Assembly: GCF_018691265.1 (NCBI RefSeq)
Contig: NW_024881321.1
Location: forward strand, 13,023,387-13,087,386
Direction of reading: 5' to 3'
DNA length: 64,000 nucleotides
Source of the DNA: Tyto alba
Lineage: Eukaryota; Chordata; Aves; Strigiformes; Tytonidae
Part shown: piece after piece, positions 1 through 13,852 of the stretch
Layout: every line of letters begins with the position of its first letter
Numbering within the stretch: position 1 is the first letter of the stretch
Translations under genes and position numbers: made by a program
The notes under the pieces: generated by a model
Seen by the model: the letters and a program-made list of their open reading frames with translations, nothing else
Databases searched by the model: none
What the model was told of the DNA's origin: nothing

Positions 1-550
1 TCTAGAATAAATGAGAATTTATTCATGTCTAGACTCTCAAACTTTCTTTCTTGTTTTCCTCGTCTTTAAAAAATCCAACACGTTTTAACTAAAGCATACT
101 ACCAAAGAATGCTCTTTGTTTTTCACCATCTCCATTCCTTTCTTAAAGTATTTCTATATCCAAACATATGTTAAAGGATGTAGATAACAGTTCCCTGACT
201 GATTTATTTTGTAATATGTTATGAAGCTCCAGAATGGTTTCCATTAGCATGTCTTGCTGACACTGTGTCGTGTAGGAATGAAAGACAGCTTTATGTGACA
301 GTGTTATGAGAAATCAGAGAGTGAGATGACATGCTGAGATACGTAATTTCAGCAAAGTGTGATTAATTTAAAAAAAAAAGGATTGCAAACTCATACAGTC
401 TTAATTATAAAAGAGCATAAATAATATCAAAGTATCAAATGGGAAAGGTTAGAGGAAACAGCTTCTAAGATAAAAGGAAATAATTAAAATTAAAAGCATG
501 TATGCGAGATTAATCTCAGTAGAGCTACCTGAGTTTAGCCCTGGATATAA
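1..550. other. AT-rich non-coding DNA, no feature seen
   Basis: No open frame of useful length and no repeat family was recognised. The base composition is AT-rich, like most of the window. Confidence 0.6.
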
Positions 551-650
551 TCTGGTCCCTGAGTCAGGAAAGCATTTAAGCATATGTTAAATCTATCTCC
601 ATTTAGAGAAGCACTTTAGCACATGCTCATCTTCAAGCATGTTCTTTAAG
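551..650. repeat. Old dispersed amniote repeat (fragment)
   Basis: The stretch carries two degraded, roughly inverted blocks: one reads like gcatttaagcatatgttaa and the other like gcactttagcacatgctcat. From memory these match a dispersed amniote repeat whose consensus alternates 'aagcacttaagcacatgctta' type blocks around a palindromic core. The family name is not certain. Divergence is high, so this would be an ancient copy. Confidence 0.35.
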
Positions 651-1560
651 AGCCATTGTCTTCTGTGAAACTTAAACATAAGCTTAAAAATGTAATCATG
701 TAATTAAAGCTCTCTATCAAATAAAGATGCTTCCCTGAAAGGGGCTTTTGCCACATACCTGCAAGTGGTTAAATTGAGAGAATTCTAGAAAATGAGAAAG
801 TAGCATCAAAATTGTCTTGGTAGCTCAATGCCTAAAAAGCAGAATAGAAAAGAAAAAGCAGCTACTTAAGTAGAATTTACAGCATATTCAGACATAACAA
901 AATTGCCTTAAATAACCATATTTCTCAGATAGTCACGGTTAGAAGAGGCTTCTCCTATGCTTGTGTGCAAGTCCCACAGATTCCTAAGTGTTTTCCTGTT
1001 TCCAGATTGCTGTCTGATTTTATTCATCAATAAGCAGGAACAAAATTATTCTCTCACTTTTGTTGCCATGTTGGAGACTGACTACACTGTGTTTTCCTAA
1101 TGGCTCTCAGGAAAGAACAAAGCTGGCAAAACTATAGCCTACCTCCTTGAAAAAAATGTTAAAGTTTTGCAGCCTCCTATCTCTCAGGGATCCAAAAAAG
1201 TTGCCAGATTGAAACAACACAAAGGTGGTGAAGATAATGAAAAGAATGCCCAGTGGCTTTGGGAACAGTAGAGGTGGGAAAGAAACTTTAGCAAAAGATG
1301 ACATGACTAGCCAGTAATGACCAGTATTTTTGTTTTGGGGCTGATATTGAAAACAGCAGAAGACCCTGGCTTATACTGGAGTTGTGTTTCAGATATATAG
1401 AAGACTAATGGATTTATTCTCTGATCAGCAGAAGGAAATGAACTGCCAAGACACAAATGATTTGCACAAAGTGGCACTGGAAATCTAAGTGAAGAAGGAA
1501 ATTGAATATACACCAGGAGAATCCCAGGTTAGCTGCAAAGACTGAGCCATTTTTCTTAGG
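651..1560. other. Non-coding DNA, no feature seen
   Basis: Only short, low-complexity minus-strand frames occur here. They encode phenylalanine-rich peptides without any recognisable motif. No repeat family was recognised. Confidence 0.55.
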
Positions 1561-1685
1561 TAAAAAACAAACAAACAAACAAACAAAACAAAACAAAACA
1601 ACAACAAAAAAAAAAAAACAACAAAAAAAAAAAAACCAACCAAACAAACAAAAAAAACCCAAAAAACAAAAAAAACGGAATTTGA
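1561..1685. repeat. A-rich low-complexity tract, (CAAA)n/(A)n
   Basis: The plus strand is almost purely A and C, with runs of caaa/caaaa and A11-A14 blocks. It creates spurious lysine-rich frames on the plus strand and phenylalanine-rich frames on the minus strand. It is a simple repeat, not a gene. Confidence 0.9.
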
Positions 1686-4600
1686 AAAATAAGACAAAGA
1701 TAAAAACAAATGTTTTCAATTAGAGGAAAAACAGACATAAAATTTTTTACTAAATTACTAAAATAAATTAAATTAGTAAGTCAATATATACATGTAAATA
1801 TTGGAAACCAAAAGCAAAGACAAAGAGGAAGAAAATACTTAATATAAATGTGCAGAGAATCAGATACATTAATTACAATAGTAAAAGAAATAGTAGAAAT
1901 GAAAATAAACTTGGTTTAAAATTACTTTTATGTAGTAAAGGCTTTGCTGATTGAACTAAACAATTCAGAAGACGAATTATGTACACACTTTCTAGAAAGC
2001 ACTCTTGAAATATATGGAAAAAATGATCAAACTGAATGTCAGAAAACATATTTACAACCCCAAATTAAAAATAGAATAAATGCAGAGAAAATTGATGTTC
2101 AGGAAGAATATTATATGCAGCATTAAACTGCCAAACACGAACATTCTGTTCATGAGCTGCTCTGTGTGGATTAATACAAGAAGGTATGACTAATATCAGA
2201 AGACTACAGTAATTCAGAGTTTTAGATATCAATGGAATTCATGTCACCTAATCTTATGTGTGTAGTGGTGACATCAGTTAGTGGATAGTCACTGCAGAGC
2301 AACTGTTACCTTCAAATGGCAGCTCCTTCTTTTCCAAAATGATTTTCAAAGACAGGCAGCATCAATATGCCCTGAAGATGTCTATTTCTTTCTTTGGATA
2401 GAGGATTCTGACTAGATTAAATTTAGGTGACAAACATATACATGGCCAGAGTTAGATGAGATGAATCTCACACTGTTGTTGATTAAGGACCTTAGATAAC
2501 CTAAGTGTTTTGATAATGTTTCCATTGTAGACAGTCATTTAGTGGATTAATTTAGGCCAGATGATAGCTAAATTAGAACTAGGGCTCAAAAATAAATGTG
2601 GCATAATCTTGTAGAAAGGCAGATTAAAACGTCTCAGCCAGACCTGATGTGCCAAAAATGCTTTTCAGTATCAAAATAGCTTAGTAATCTAATTTACTTG
2701 TAGAAATTGATATTGTTACTGCAGAAATTTATATCGTTCTCCTGTCCAGAATCTGGTGACTAAACTCATAACACCAACACTTCAGGTCAGTGGTGCATTT
2801 AAGAGCAAGTACAATCAACGATGAGCACATCTTTAGGTAGTTCTGCATACCTGAAATCTGAATCACTCTCTGCAGGTACTGTCTTCTGTTACAAAACAGT
2901 GAGCTAGCAGTTAATAAACTTCCATTGAGGTACCTGATAATGTATCAGGTAATAGGATGAATCTAAGCCTAATTATATAGACAATCCTATCTGTAGACAA
3001 CCTCTAATCCACTAAGAAGCTTTGCTGAAAATAGGCTAACCATGAACTTAATTTTCCTTTTCTAAAAATGTTAGTTCTTCAGCACCTCATTCCCTGAAAA
3101 AATGAGAATGCACTTTCTTAGTATTGTCTTGCAAGAATTGCTACTTCAAAACTTACTTGCTATAAATGTTTTTGTAAGGAAGGAGAAATTTTTCATTAGA
3201 ATCTCATAAAAGGCTCACAGTGCCCTTAGACGTGGATTGTTTTAAAACTCAGATTTATTTTTTTTTTTATTCTTATATTACCCAGATACTAAATGTTATG
3301 GTTACAAAGGTTTTCTCACCTCAGTCCTTATCTGCAAATCAAGTCAAATCTGAAATAACTTACTGTGAAAATCAGAAACAGAACAACTTTACTGAATCAG
3401 GGCAGAACACTGAACTAGATCATCTGGTTCACACCCATTTGCTATGATTCTGTGAGTGAATTATGTGCAAAGGCCTCAGATTAGACATTTTACTATTTTA
3501 AAAGAAGAAAATTGTTAAAGCAGAAACAGGATAAAGCAGAAACCCAGCTAATCCAGAGGAGCTCATCTGTAGCATTTAATCAAATACAGCTCTTCTTAGC
3601 TTCAAATATAGAAAAATTTTACTATGAAATATGAGAGATGAACATTAATATTTAAAGAAAGGCTTGTGATATTTTCAATTTACTCAGACATCATTTAGAA
3701 CTAGTGCAATTTAATGTAAGCATTCTTTACCTCCATTGTGTTTTACTACTATTCACATAATCTTTTCTTCATAATGAAAGGATCATCAACACCTATTTAT
3801 TGTCTTCCACAGAAAACAAAATTTTCATAATGAAAAGCAAGGTTTTACAGGCTTTTTAATTCTTCCTACACACAATAGAGACATGGCCTAAAGCATCACA
3901 TAGATTAAAGCAGTCTTAATTAGTACAGTTTTAAATTCAGTTAATTGTTAGCTTTCAGTCTAATAAGCTGTTTAAATAATAAATTCTTAGCTATCAAATG
4001 AGGTAAATACTTCTCTGCAACACAATATTGGCAAATTCTGGTCAGAAAAAAGTCTGAAATATGCTAATTGTTCATCTTTCTCATAGAAAGGAGAACCTTG
4101 GCTACTATTCAGCCTAATTACACCTACATGTGTGTGCTCAAACATAAAAGTAAATTAAGCGCACAATTTGAGTTTATAGACAAACTGAACTGTGGCTTGG
4201 GGAAGGAATCCTTCTTAAATTAGTAAGATCTAGTAAGACTAACAGAGATGGGACTGAAACTTTTTGACTATCACCAAATACTTTCACTCCTAAAAATTCC
4301 TAGGGAAGTACCAACCATATTCACTTATTTCACTGTGTTCCAAAGGTCTCCTCAAAAGAAGTTATCACTGATATTAATCTGAAATACTGTAATGCATTCA
4401 TGACCACACATATTCCTAACTGTACTGCTTTCTAATCTGCATCTCATAATTATTTTTGCCCTTTTGCTCTCTTTCCCATTTCTTCTCCCAAAATCTCCTC
4501 CAGCAATTAATAGCATTTTACATAGAACATTAAAAATATGTGACCTAATGAAGAAGCTGTTCTCCAGTAGTTAATTGCTTTAGTGTGGAATTTCACTTGA

Positions 4601-5531
4601 AGGTAGAGATCTTATCTCTGATGCTTAAAACACAACTCAAAAAGAATGGAAAGGAACTTTCTTTTTCCCTTGATGGATAATGTCACTGAAGCTGTACAAA
4701 GATTTTACAACATATCAACATTTAGCTAGAAATGATTCATACCTTTGAGTCCAGCAGGCATTTTTTACAAAATTTTGGATACACTGATTTCCACTGCTTA
4801 GGTTTTTGGGTATTTGTAAAATTACTTTTGAACACTTGCTGATTCAAAAGAACTTAAAATTCAAAACACTATTAAATAACAATAAAACTTGTCTGAAACC
4901 TGTCAGAAATTTTTGAACAACTTTAAAAAGAAAAATGAGGTAAAAATCAATCTGCAACATATTACTGGCATGTTCATACAATATACAACTACCTGCAATG
5001 ATAGATAAACTGTAACAGCTGTTGTTATGTAAGATCAGTGAGAGTATAGCACTGAATTTAGTAGAAGATATTTTGAAGTATTCCCCATTCAATTTTCTCC
5101 TAACTTCTTTCTGAATCAGTTATGGCTGCTGGATATTCTAACTACATTCTTATAGTTTGCTTTTCTCTGTCATATATAAGCACTTCCAGTGAAGTCCTAG
5201 TCACTGCAAGTAACATCCATTATGTGTTGTTTGCTTTGGCATGATGATCCTTCCTCACCATGCCCTTGTTAATCATATTCAATCATTTTATCTGATCTTA
5301 GATTAGACAGCACTTCTGGGCAGAAACCATGTGTGTCTGAATTATAACAAGACCTCTGAGCACTTCTTTTTCCAGTGATGTCTTTTGAACATTCATGGAA
5401 GGGGTTCTTTAAAATGTCACACATAACCAACCACATGTGTTCTCCACTGCTTAATATATATTTTTCTACTGAACTGCATTTAAAATGTCAAATAAAACCA
5501 AAAGACAACAGTCTGCATATCATATGGAAAG
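1686..5531. other. Non-coding AT-rich DNA, no feature seen
   Basis: Both strands are closed by frequent stops. The few open frames (for example 1944-2126 and 3220-3447) are 60-82 codons long, have no recognisable domain and show no codon bias. No transposable-element signature was recognised. Confidence 0.5.
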
Positions 5532-5552
5532 AAAAAAAAAAAAAAAAAAAAA
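5532..5552 (+). repeat. Poly-A tract (A21)
   Basis: An uninterrupted run of 21 A. No retrotransposed gene body was recognised upstream, so it is treated as a mononucleotide repeat. Confidence 0.9.
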
Positions 5553-7440
5553 GAAAACATGTCCCAGAGTATATCTAAGGCTGCAGATGTCTGAAATAAA
5601 TAGTAACCATGAGTAAACTTCTGAAGGTCTGTAGATTAACTGTGGAAATTTATATGAACATATTCACTTTTTATGTTACTCTCTTACACAACAGGTACAG
5701 TGTAATCAGTATGCGAATAGTTATCACAGACCATCACACACCATACACTAATTAAACAGAAGCTAATAAATGCAACCACCTCGTGAAAAAATGGTAGAAT
5801 CCTCAGAGGTCTGAGAAGTATTCGTTACTTTGTACTGGCAAGGTGTAATGAGATGACAGAGAAGACATCAAATAAATCATATATCAGAAAAATATTTAGA
5901 AACTAGTGTATGAAAACTGCATTTAGTGTTGTCCTAAAGCCAATGCATGGAATTAGAAGATTATTAGGCAACTATTAATAATTCATTGTACAGAATTGAT
6001 TATTTCTTTCAAATCGTAGGGGGGGCAAAAATCTGGAAAATAGTCTGCATTAATGTAATATTACATTCCTCGAGTCTTACAGAGGACTAATTTATGGCAA
6101 ACTTATAAAAAAAAATAATTAGTAGCAACAGGACTTCACAGTTTTTCAGAAGAGGTAAATCATATGAAACTCCCTCTTTCTCCAGACACTTGCAAGTTCT
6201 TCAGAAGTTGTTTCAAAGCAATATTAATAGTTCTATGAGTAATTGCTGCTGGAGGGAGACTGAAAACGGACCTTCCTGGGAACAAAACTATAAATGAAGT
6301 TACATTCTTTCTCTCTGTATAAGCAAAAGTGGTTAGATATTAAAAATATACTTCCCAAGAAAGCTGAATTACACAGAAATAGAAATACTCATTCAAAATG
6401 TGTTTCTAGGCTACATTTTTAACTCCTCTTTATAGGAATGATTATGGAAATAACTTTGCCGAAAAGCCCCAAGGAGAAGGTAGAGCACAAAACTGTGTTT
6501 AAATGAAAATGGATTTAAACATGATATATTGGAATTGTTGTAATTCAACACTTTGGCAATATAATAGTATTTTATAAAGGCTTTTCTGATCTTCCAGTAA
6601 AGGAATAATCCATCTCTGATTCATGTAACAGTTGCTAGCTCATAGAGTTCACATGTAAGTATACTATGCTCCTTTCCTCTCTTATTTCTGGCACCAAGAA
6701 ACAATATAATTATACCCAGCTTTAATATCTGATCAGTGTGCTACCTCCGGTTTTCCTTTACATAATAATTTTTCTACAACTCAAGTATCCATGTTGTGCT
6801 GCAATTAATCTAAATATATTCAAATAAATAAGAGACTACAAGAAAACAGAACTTTCACGTTAGGAATGAGCCACGTTCTCTGCCATTTATAGTGTGGTAT
6901 TAAAATAAGACATAAACTCCTGCTGTGCATACGCTTTACTGACATAGTTTACCATATGGTTATACAACCACTGCATATCAATATTTCACTCATGTGCCGA
7001 TCTCCTACTACTCAATTAAGAACTTAAATTTATATAGTGGTGACTGGTTCAAATCCTTTTCATGTGAAATACCTAGACAGTAATACCTAGAACAAAATGG
7101 TCCACAAGGCTCAGGGTGGAACATACAATGCTGAGGAAAAGTCGAGTGGTTTATATTTAGAGAAGATTTGATTCACAAGAGATTGATAAAACCCAGAAAA
7201 ATAGCATATGCTGTGTAAAATATCCAGTTTTGGTGAAGACGTTCCTGCAGAATACTCTGTCAATAACATATTGATAGATCCATCTATCTGAGCCTGCTAG
7301 GTACAAATAGCTCAAAAGGGTGAAAATAAATGACCAACCCCCCCCCAAAACCTCCAAAATAATGAGCAAATCATATTACAAATTATCAATAATAAAGGAA
7401 TAAATGATCTTCACTGCGACATTTTTGATACAGAAAAGAC
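5553..7440. other. Non-coding AT-rich DNA, no feature seen
   Basis: No recognisable gene or repeat family. A C9 run at 7338-7346 is the only notable simple tract. Confidence 0.5.
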
Positions 7441-7860
7441 AGCAGAAGCCACTGTGGTTATGAGTTCAATATCCTGGGACTGCTCACTGGTGCTGAGACC
7501 ATCAACACGGAAAATCTTGTGCTGCTGCTATTAACTCCTTTGCTTTCCAAAACAGTCCAGTTGAGAAAAGGCACATCTGAGCTGCCTACTGGGGATGCTC
7601 TCTGGTTTGCTCCAACTACTGGACTGTGCCCAGAGCTACTTGGAAGAGTCTTATTCAGTGTGGACCAAAACCATATGAGGGACAAATTTAACAATTTAAC
7701 AATGTATACAATACGGTTCCAGTGGCTGGAAACATTTCTTGGAGCTGTTTTATTTAGCATAAATAGAGCTTATGTTGTCCCTAGAGATTTGCTATTGATA
7801 GTCAAGTTATGTGCAAGGTGTTTCAATGACATGTTTATGAATGATAGTATAAAGCCTTAA
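7441..7860. other. Unclassified patch with overlapping open frames
   Basis: This stretch is more GC-rich than its surroundings and is open on both strands: 113 codons on plus at 7519-7860 and 100 codons on minus at 7458-7760. Neither translation shows a domain that could be named, and no convincing splice-site pair was seen. It could be a decayed retroelement, part of an old pseudogene, or chance. Coding function is not supported. Confidence 0.25.
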
Positions 7861-9114
7861 TATAAAAGACAGATTTCTTAGGGAATCATTGAATAGATTT
7901 CACTTCTTATAAAGCAATAGCTCTTTACAGAATACAATCAGGAAAAGGCACTTGAAGCCTCCACTAATATAGAACGCACAAAATAAACCTTTATAGGTTT
8001 ATGAAATTGTACAGAAAAAAAAAAAAGTCATATTTTAAATAATATATTAAATAATTTATTATTTATTATATTGATTGTATCATTAAAATAATCAACTTTA
8101 ATTTAGAAATACGTATTTAAAACAGCAAGTTCTGAATTCAAGCTGTATGCATTTAGAAACAAACAAAAGACCCTTCTAGCTTCAGAGGCAATAGCTTTGA
8201 TGTATAAAGTGACACACTGACAAGAGAATTACCAAATATAACAAATTTACCAACATGCTTGTGCTTACAGGCTAGTCTATAGGCTTGTCAGACATGTCCA
8301 AAGTAAAATATATTAAGTACCAGTTTTATTGAATGACTAAAAATAAACCTCTTAGACTTCTATTTATGAGAATTTATGCACCAAATAAAAAGCATTAGTA
8401 GAGTATAATCCAACTGTGAACACTTTTTTTTTTTTTAATTTATAAGAAAAATTCCAAGTTGATGAAAAAAAAAGCAACTTATTTACTTATGGAATGGCAT
8501 TATAACCAGAAGATTTAATAAAATATTAGTTTGCCTTCTTAACTCCAGACAAATGGGTCCAAATCCAGAAAATCTCATTCCTCTTCTTCACTTTCTCCCA
8601 AACAAAACAAAACAAACTCAGTCTAAACCTACTTCCATATAAATAATTAATTCCTCTACTTGAAAAAATAAAATATCTTGTTTATTTTACATAAAAAATG
8701 TGAAAGCAACCTTTCTTTCAGTTTACAGAATAAAGAAAATTAACAAGTCCTTGGCCATGTTGTCCTTTTGTAGCTGTGCAGAAATTTGGTTTGACCTCTT
8801 TTAACTTCCAGAAAATAAATGGGACAGCACATGTTCAATCAAAGTGATTATATTACCTGAGGCTTTCCCCTCAAATCTGCAGCTGCTAGCTGGAAAGCAG
8901 TGAAATGGGGTCACGAGGATGAACACAATGACTTCCAGATCTACAGAGGCACTCCTGGATGTTCCACCACAGACAAAATGCAAATATACCCTTTTGCTCA
9001 GATATTTTATTACCAGTAGATAAAATCTATTTTGCCTGTTACTGACCAGACCTACTCTGGACATTTAATTCATGGTAGAAAGCAGGTCCTGGGCACAGCA
9101 CATCTGCTGCACAA
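7861..9114. other. Non-coding AT-rich DNA, no feature seen
   Basis: Several short A and T runs occur and the region is strongly AT-rich around 8030-8110. No gene or repeat family was recognised. Confidence 0.5.
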
Positions 9115-9340
9115 ATGAATCAAGTAGTCAAAGAGTTCAAGTTGGGAGGGATCTCAGAAGGTCTCTAGTCCACCCTTGTGCTCAAAGTAACATCAGCTGT
9201 AAGATTAGCAAAGATTGCTCAGGGCTTTACCCAGTCAGGAGAATCCCTAGGGACGAAGACTGCAGACACCCTCCAGGCAGCCTATTACTGTGCTTGGCTG
9301 TCTTCACAGTGAAAAAGTTTCTACTTCTATCCATACATAC
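9115..9340 (-). mobile_element. CR1 LINE 3'-end fragment, minus strand
   Basis: Read on the plus strand, this is the reverse complement of a CR1 3' untranslated region. It has 'gttgggagggatctcagaag', then 'tctagtccacccttgtgctc', then 'tccaggcagcctattactgtg' type blocks and 'cacagtgaaaaagtttct'. These correspond to the conserved avian CR1 tail (ttggaagggacct / tctagtccaacc / gggcaacctgttccagtg / cacagtaaaaaagttt). The terminal octamer repeats next to 9115 are eroded. It is 5'-truncated, as is usual for CR1, and moderately diverged. Its gene content is nil. Confidence 0.8.
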
Positions 9341-12300
9341 TGCCAAATATGCAGAGATAATTCTAGACCTGTTGCTTAACAAATCTATTCTCACTGGTAT
9401 GCATGCAGACAAACTATATAACATGTGAACTACATACACTGTGTGACATCACTTGCATCTGGACAGTGGCTGTCCAGGCTCCAAGTGCTCACGTCTTGAG
9501 ATTTTAGGCATGAAAAAATAATCCCTTGTTGAAAATTAATAGTATTTGAAAATGCATAAATATACTTCACTCAGCGATCCAATGTACCATTATCTGCAAC
9601 TGCTAGTGTTGTTTCTCTCAGGAGATATCACTGTGTCTACACATGAATGGGAAAAGTAAATGAAAATTTGCTTTGACATCGTTGGTCAACTCTCAAAATA
9701 ATACAGCAAACATGAGTACATGCAAGTTACCATGCCCTCTTTAGAGTTATGTAATGCAAGTAGTGAACAACTTATTCTCATCTACCAAATTAGTTTAAGA
9801 ACAAGAGGAGACATTTCACTTTGCCAGATGGCAATACACAGGGATGTTGAGGTAGGATCGCAGTTTTCTTTGCAACCTACACTTAAAAGGAAGTTTGTAA
9901 ATTTTCTAGCTAATAAAATTTACTCTTGTAAAGAGAGGCTGGCTGCTCAGTTGTAACTTTTAAGTTCTTTATAGATGATAAAAAGACCTCGTCAGCAACT
10001 AAATACTACTTTCAAGTATTTTAGCATGTACTAAAACTTTTTATGATACAGCTTCTAAATTAGAGAAATGTGATCGTGTACGTGCTCAGGTTTCTGTCAT
10101 CACCAGAATATTACCTGTCAACAAAGAACCAATGACAATTAATTTGTTTATAAGTATAACTTTTATCTAAAAACACCCCAGGGCAAAGCAGAAGAAAAAT
10201 TAAAAAGAATTGTGAAGATACACTTATGTTCAGTTAACTGACTTCAAGTCTTGCTTTCAAGGAATAAAATTATTGCATCAGTTACTTTTTTTTTTTTTTT
10301 CTGAAAAAGGAAAAAGAAAAACTAATCTTTTAAAGATTTGTACACTCTACAGGAATGACAAAGTTTGGCAAAAAAAAAAAAAAATGGTTTTATTGTCTAA
10401 GTAATACCATGTAGTTCAAAAATACTCGATTGTGTGTTTGCATGCTTCAGAAATCTTGTTAAGAAATAGTAGAAAAGGTCTAATGTATTATCTTAAATAC
10501 CCAGCTTTTTGAATTTCTTTAAAACTGATTGAATTTACTTAGTCCATTTCTACATCAAATGGAAAATATATTTTTCTTGTGTAAACAGACTTGGGAAGAT
10601 TGTAGAAGCCTGTTAAATATAATTTCTGTAAGGCTGAGATTTAAATTAATTTCAATTATATGCATAAAAAGTTATGAACTGAAGTTCAGAAAGCAAAGAG
10701 GTATTGAAATGCACTAAAACTGATAATATGCACCAGTTAATACTAAGTCAAAGATAAAAATAATTGAGAGCATTGAGAATTGTGAGAACTGTGGAAATGT
10801 ATATGCAAGAGAAAAAAATACATTCAATGGTAAGTGAAATACTGTTTTTCTTCAGTATACTTTATAAGAAAACATTTTTCCATAGTTAATATTCTTGTTG
10901 CTGAAAGATGGTTATCAAATACTTGCATACAAAGGGGACTAAAATGAAGATTGATTATAATAAAACATTTTAAAAGGGGGAAAGTGGTATGATTGGGGAC
11001 TAAATTTTAGTTTTAATCACGGCATTATGTATCAAGTTATGACTTTCTTGTAGGTATCATTAAGGAACATTAGCAAAGGTTCTCTGAACACTATCACCAG
11101 CCAAATATCAAGAGTAGAAAACTAAAACATATATTTTTTTTTGAAGGAGTAAGCAGCTTTAATTAAGCTATATAATATTCTGGCTGGTAATATTATATGT
11201 CACCCTTATGCTAAGCAGGGCAGGAGCAGCAACAAGAGACTGAAGAAGGATAAGGATATTTTGTTTCCCATTCATGCCCATATTCCCAGCTACATTTAGA
11301 ACATGTTCATAGCACAAAACTCTTCTCTGAACTTCTGACTTTAGCCCTTTCACAACTACAGCAAGTAGCGTTGTTCAAGACACCAGTATGCCAGTTGCAG
11401 AAAACTATAGAGAAGGTAAAATGCCATGTAAAGTCATGAAATGTGCTTTCCTTCAGATGTCCTTCAGATCTGCACTAGGCTCACCGCTGATCTGAGGTGA
11501 AGCATGAAAAGAGGTCCATGTTCCCCTACCTTACTCATTTCTAGCCTGAATCTAGCCTTGTATCCCAGAGGTATCGCAATGCCCTGTTATATAAAATACA
11601 CTGAAACAAATAAACAAACTCAGAAACCACTGTAATCCTCATTATAACATTTCCTTTGTGGTCCTCAGAATCTGAATTTACCTTCTTTCTGACACGCCCA
11701 CATAGAAGCTTTTAGCCTTGATGAAGGCTGGGAAGGTCATTTCTATGCTAGCCTGCTACTAAGAGAAAGTGGAAACAAAACTTGTACCAGTGCCAAAAAT
11801 GCCAGTACCATTCACTTAGAGAAACCAACAATCTAATGCAAGGTCAGCTGTAGAAATCTATTTCTTCTAAATATAAATGTATTTCTTCTATGCAGAAATA
11901 AATGACTGAACAAGAAAATAATGTGAAATATGACAAAATGAAGCACAGTTACCAGCCAGATCTTACCTAAAGAAGGCATGATGTATGCCAGCTCAAAAGT
12001 CAACTCTTCATAACAATGCCATAGGGATATTATTTTACTTTTTTCTTTCTCTATGCTGAATATTTTAGAGTTGGAAATTATCCGGTTACAGTGGCAATGT
12101 TCCTAAAATTGCTAAGGATGTGATTATTCACTGATTTCAAACAGAGTAAAACATATTCACCTAATAGTAGTCTGGAAATATTATTCTATATTAAGATACA
12201 AGTATATTGTGTTATGTTATGTTGTCCTGTTCTTAATATATGAAGGGAAATGGAGAACTTGTAATTCATTCCATTTACTGAACAAGTAATCCAAATCCCT

Positions 12301-12984
12301 GCAGATATCTGACTGCCCAGCAGGATCTCCTTACACAGAGAAAAACAACGATGAAGATGACAACAAAACTTTAACTATACTCACTATGTAATAATCCACT
12401 TTAATCTGGATAGATAATTGGCATAGGCTAACAGTCACCATGAGTTTACCATGTTTTCAGTAATATGATAGATAATGTGTATTTTCAAATTCAGATGTAT
12501 AGAGACTGAAAAAGAAAGCCCAGAATTACAGACACTAAAGTAATAAGATTCAATTAGATACTGTCAGATGTAAAAAAATAAATCTATCAAAACTGCCATA
12601 GACATGTATTTTAAATAGAAGCAAATGCTTTATGGTTTGTAAGACAACTGGAATGGAATTCATTATAACAAAACTAGATATCTACATCTGAGCTAATCAC
12701 CCTAGGTGCCTTTTATGATGAATGAAAAATAAGTTTGTGTAGAATATAATCCATTTCTACCTAAAGAAGCCATCTATAATAGGTCAAGTGGATTATGTCC
12801 TAAAATGGACTTATTTCTTTTAAATATAAAGTTTAACCATTTCTGATGCAGATGTGTATACTGTAGATGTCTAAAGCTAGGCAAGATGAATCCCTGTCAA
12901 AATGACTAGTTAAGACACCAGTCGGCCAGTATATTTAAAAGATTTGGTCAGATTGCACTTAGCTATATTCACTAGTGCTTTTTG
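9341..12984. other. Non-coding AT-rich DNA, no feature seen
   Basis: The frames present are 61-78 codons long and lack domains. Short T and A runs occur near 10286-10300 and 10370-10385. No repeat family was recognised. Confidence 0.5.
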
Positions 12985-12988
12985 AAAA

Positions 12989-13016
<28 letters not shown>
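12985..13016 (+). repeat. Poly-A tract (A15-C-A16)
   Basis: A mononucleotide tract broken by a single C at 13000. Confidence 0.9.
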
Positions 13017-13019
<3 letters not shown>

Positions 13020-13852
13020 CCAACCAATGAATTAGTCTGAGAGTCCTTACTCCTTTCACTTCTCCTTGAGAATGAATTGGTGCTACACAAACCTTTGACT
13101 AAGTGTCTTACATGTCAGTGTTTTAAAACTGCTGAAGTTCTAAACTACCATCTAGTTTCCACTTTAAAATTGCAGTAAATTAAACAACAGTTCTTAAGTT
13201 GTCTCTAAGTGGCTATAATTAAATCTTCACTCCTAATGATGCCTTCCATTCCAAGGACAAATTCAGTATGGTAAGAGATATAGGAAAGGAGAATTATAAC
13301 AAAATCCTATGGCTTGGCATACAGCCATGTGTAAAGGGCACACATTAGCACTTCAGCAGTTTCTGCAGGAGTTGCTGGAAGAGAATCAGTCTGGAGAGGG
13401 TACAAATGAGACACAGTAAAAGCTACAACCACCTTTTCTTATTCTGGCCCTCCCTACCCCTTCGACTATTTTTTATCTTGTAAATAAATTCTTGCCTTGT
13501 CAGAGGAGGCTTAACCAAATTCTACTTTATATACTTAATTCTCAAGCAAAGCTTAGCCATGCTAATAGACCAAAGGTATGTGATATTAGGGTATGTGTCC
13601 AAATCTAGGTATTAACACATTCTGTGAGATTTGTCTACTTTTCCTGGAAGCTTTTATGCTTAACCCTTCTTAGATTAGTTGTTGTCAAGAAATCCACAAA
13701 GCCTCCTCTTGGTAAAATGCCCAAGTTAACAATGGATGATAACAATGGATAGGAAAGTGAGTTTTAACAGTGTGTGTGAATGGAATATCCTATTTTGAGA
13801 TGTTGCCCCAAACCAGAGATCTCTAAATAGGAAATTGTCAATGACAACTGAC
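13017..13852. other. Non-coding DNA, no feature seen
   Basis: No gene or repeat family was recognised between the poly-A tract and the CR1 element that follows. Confidence 0.5.

Noticed and set aside
1414..1738. Overlapping minus-strand frames encoding Phe/Leu-rich peptides and a plus-strand Lys-rich frame
   Set aside because: They are translations of the A-rich low-complexity tract at 1561-1685 and its flanks.
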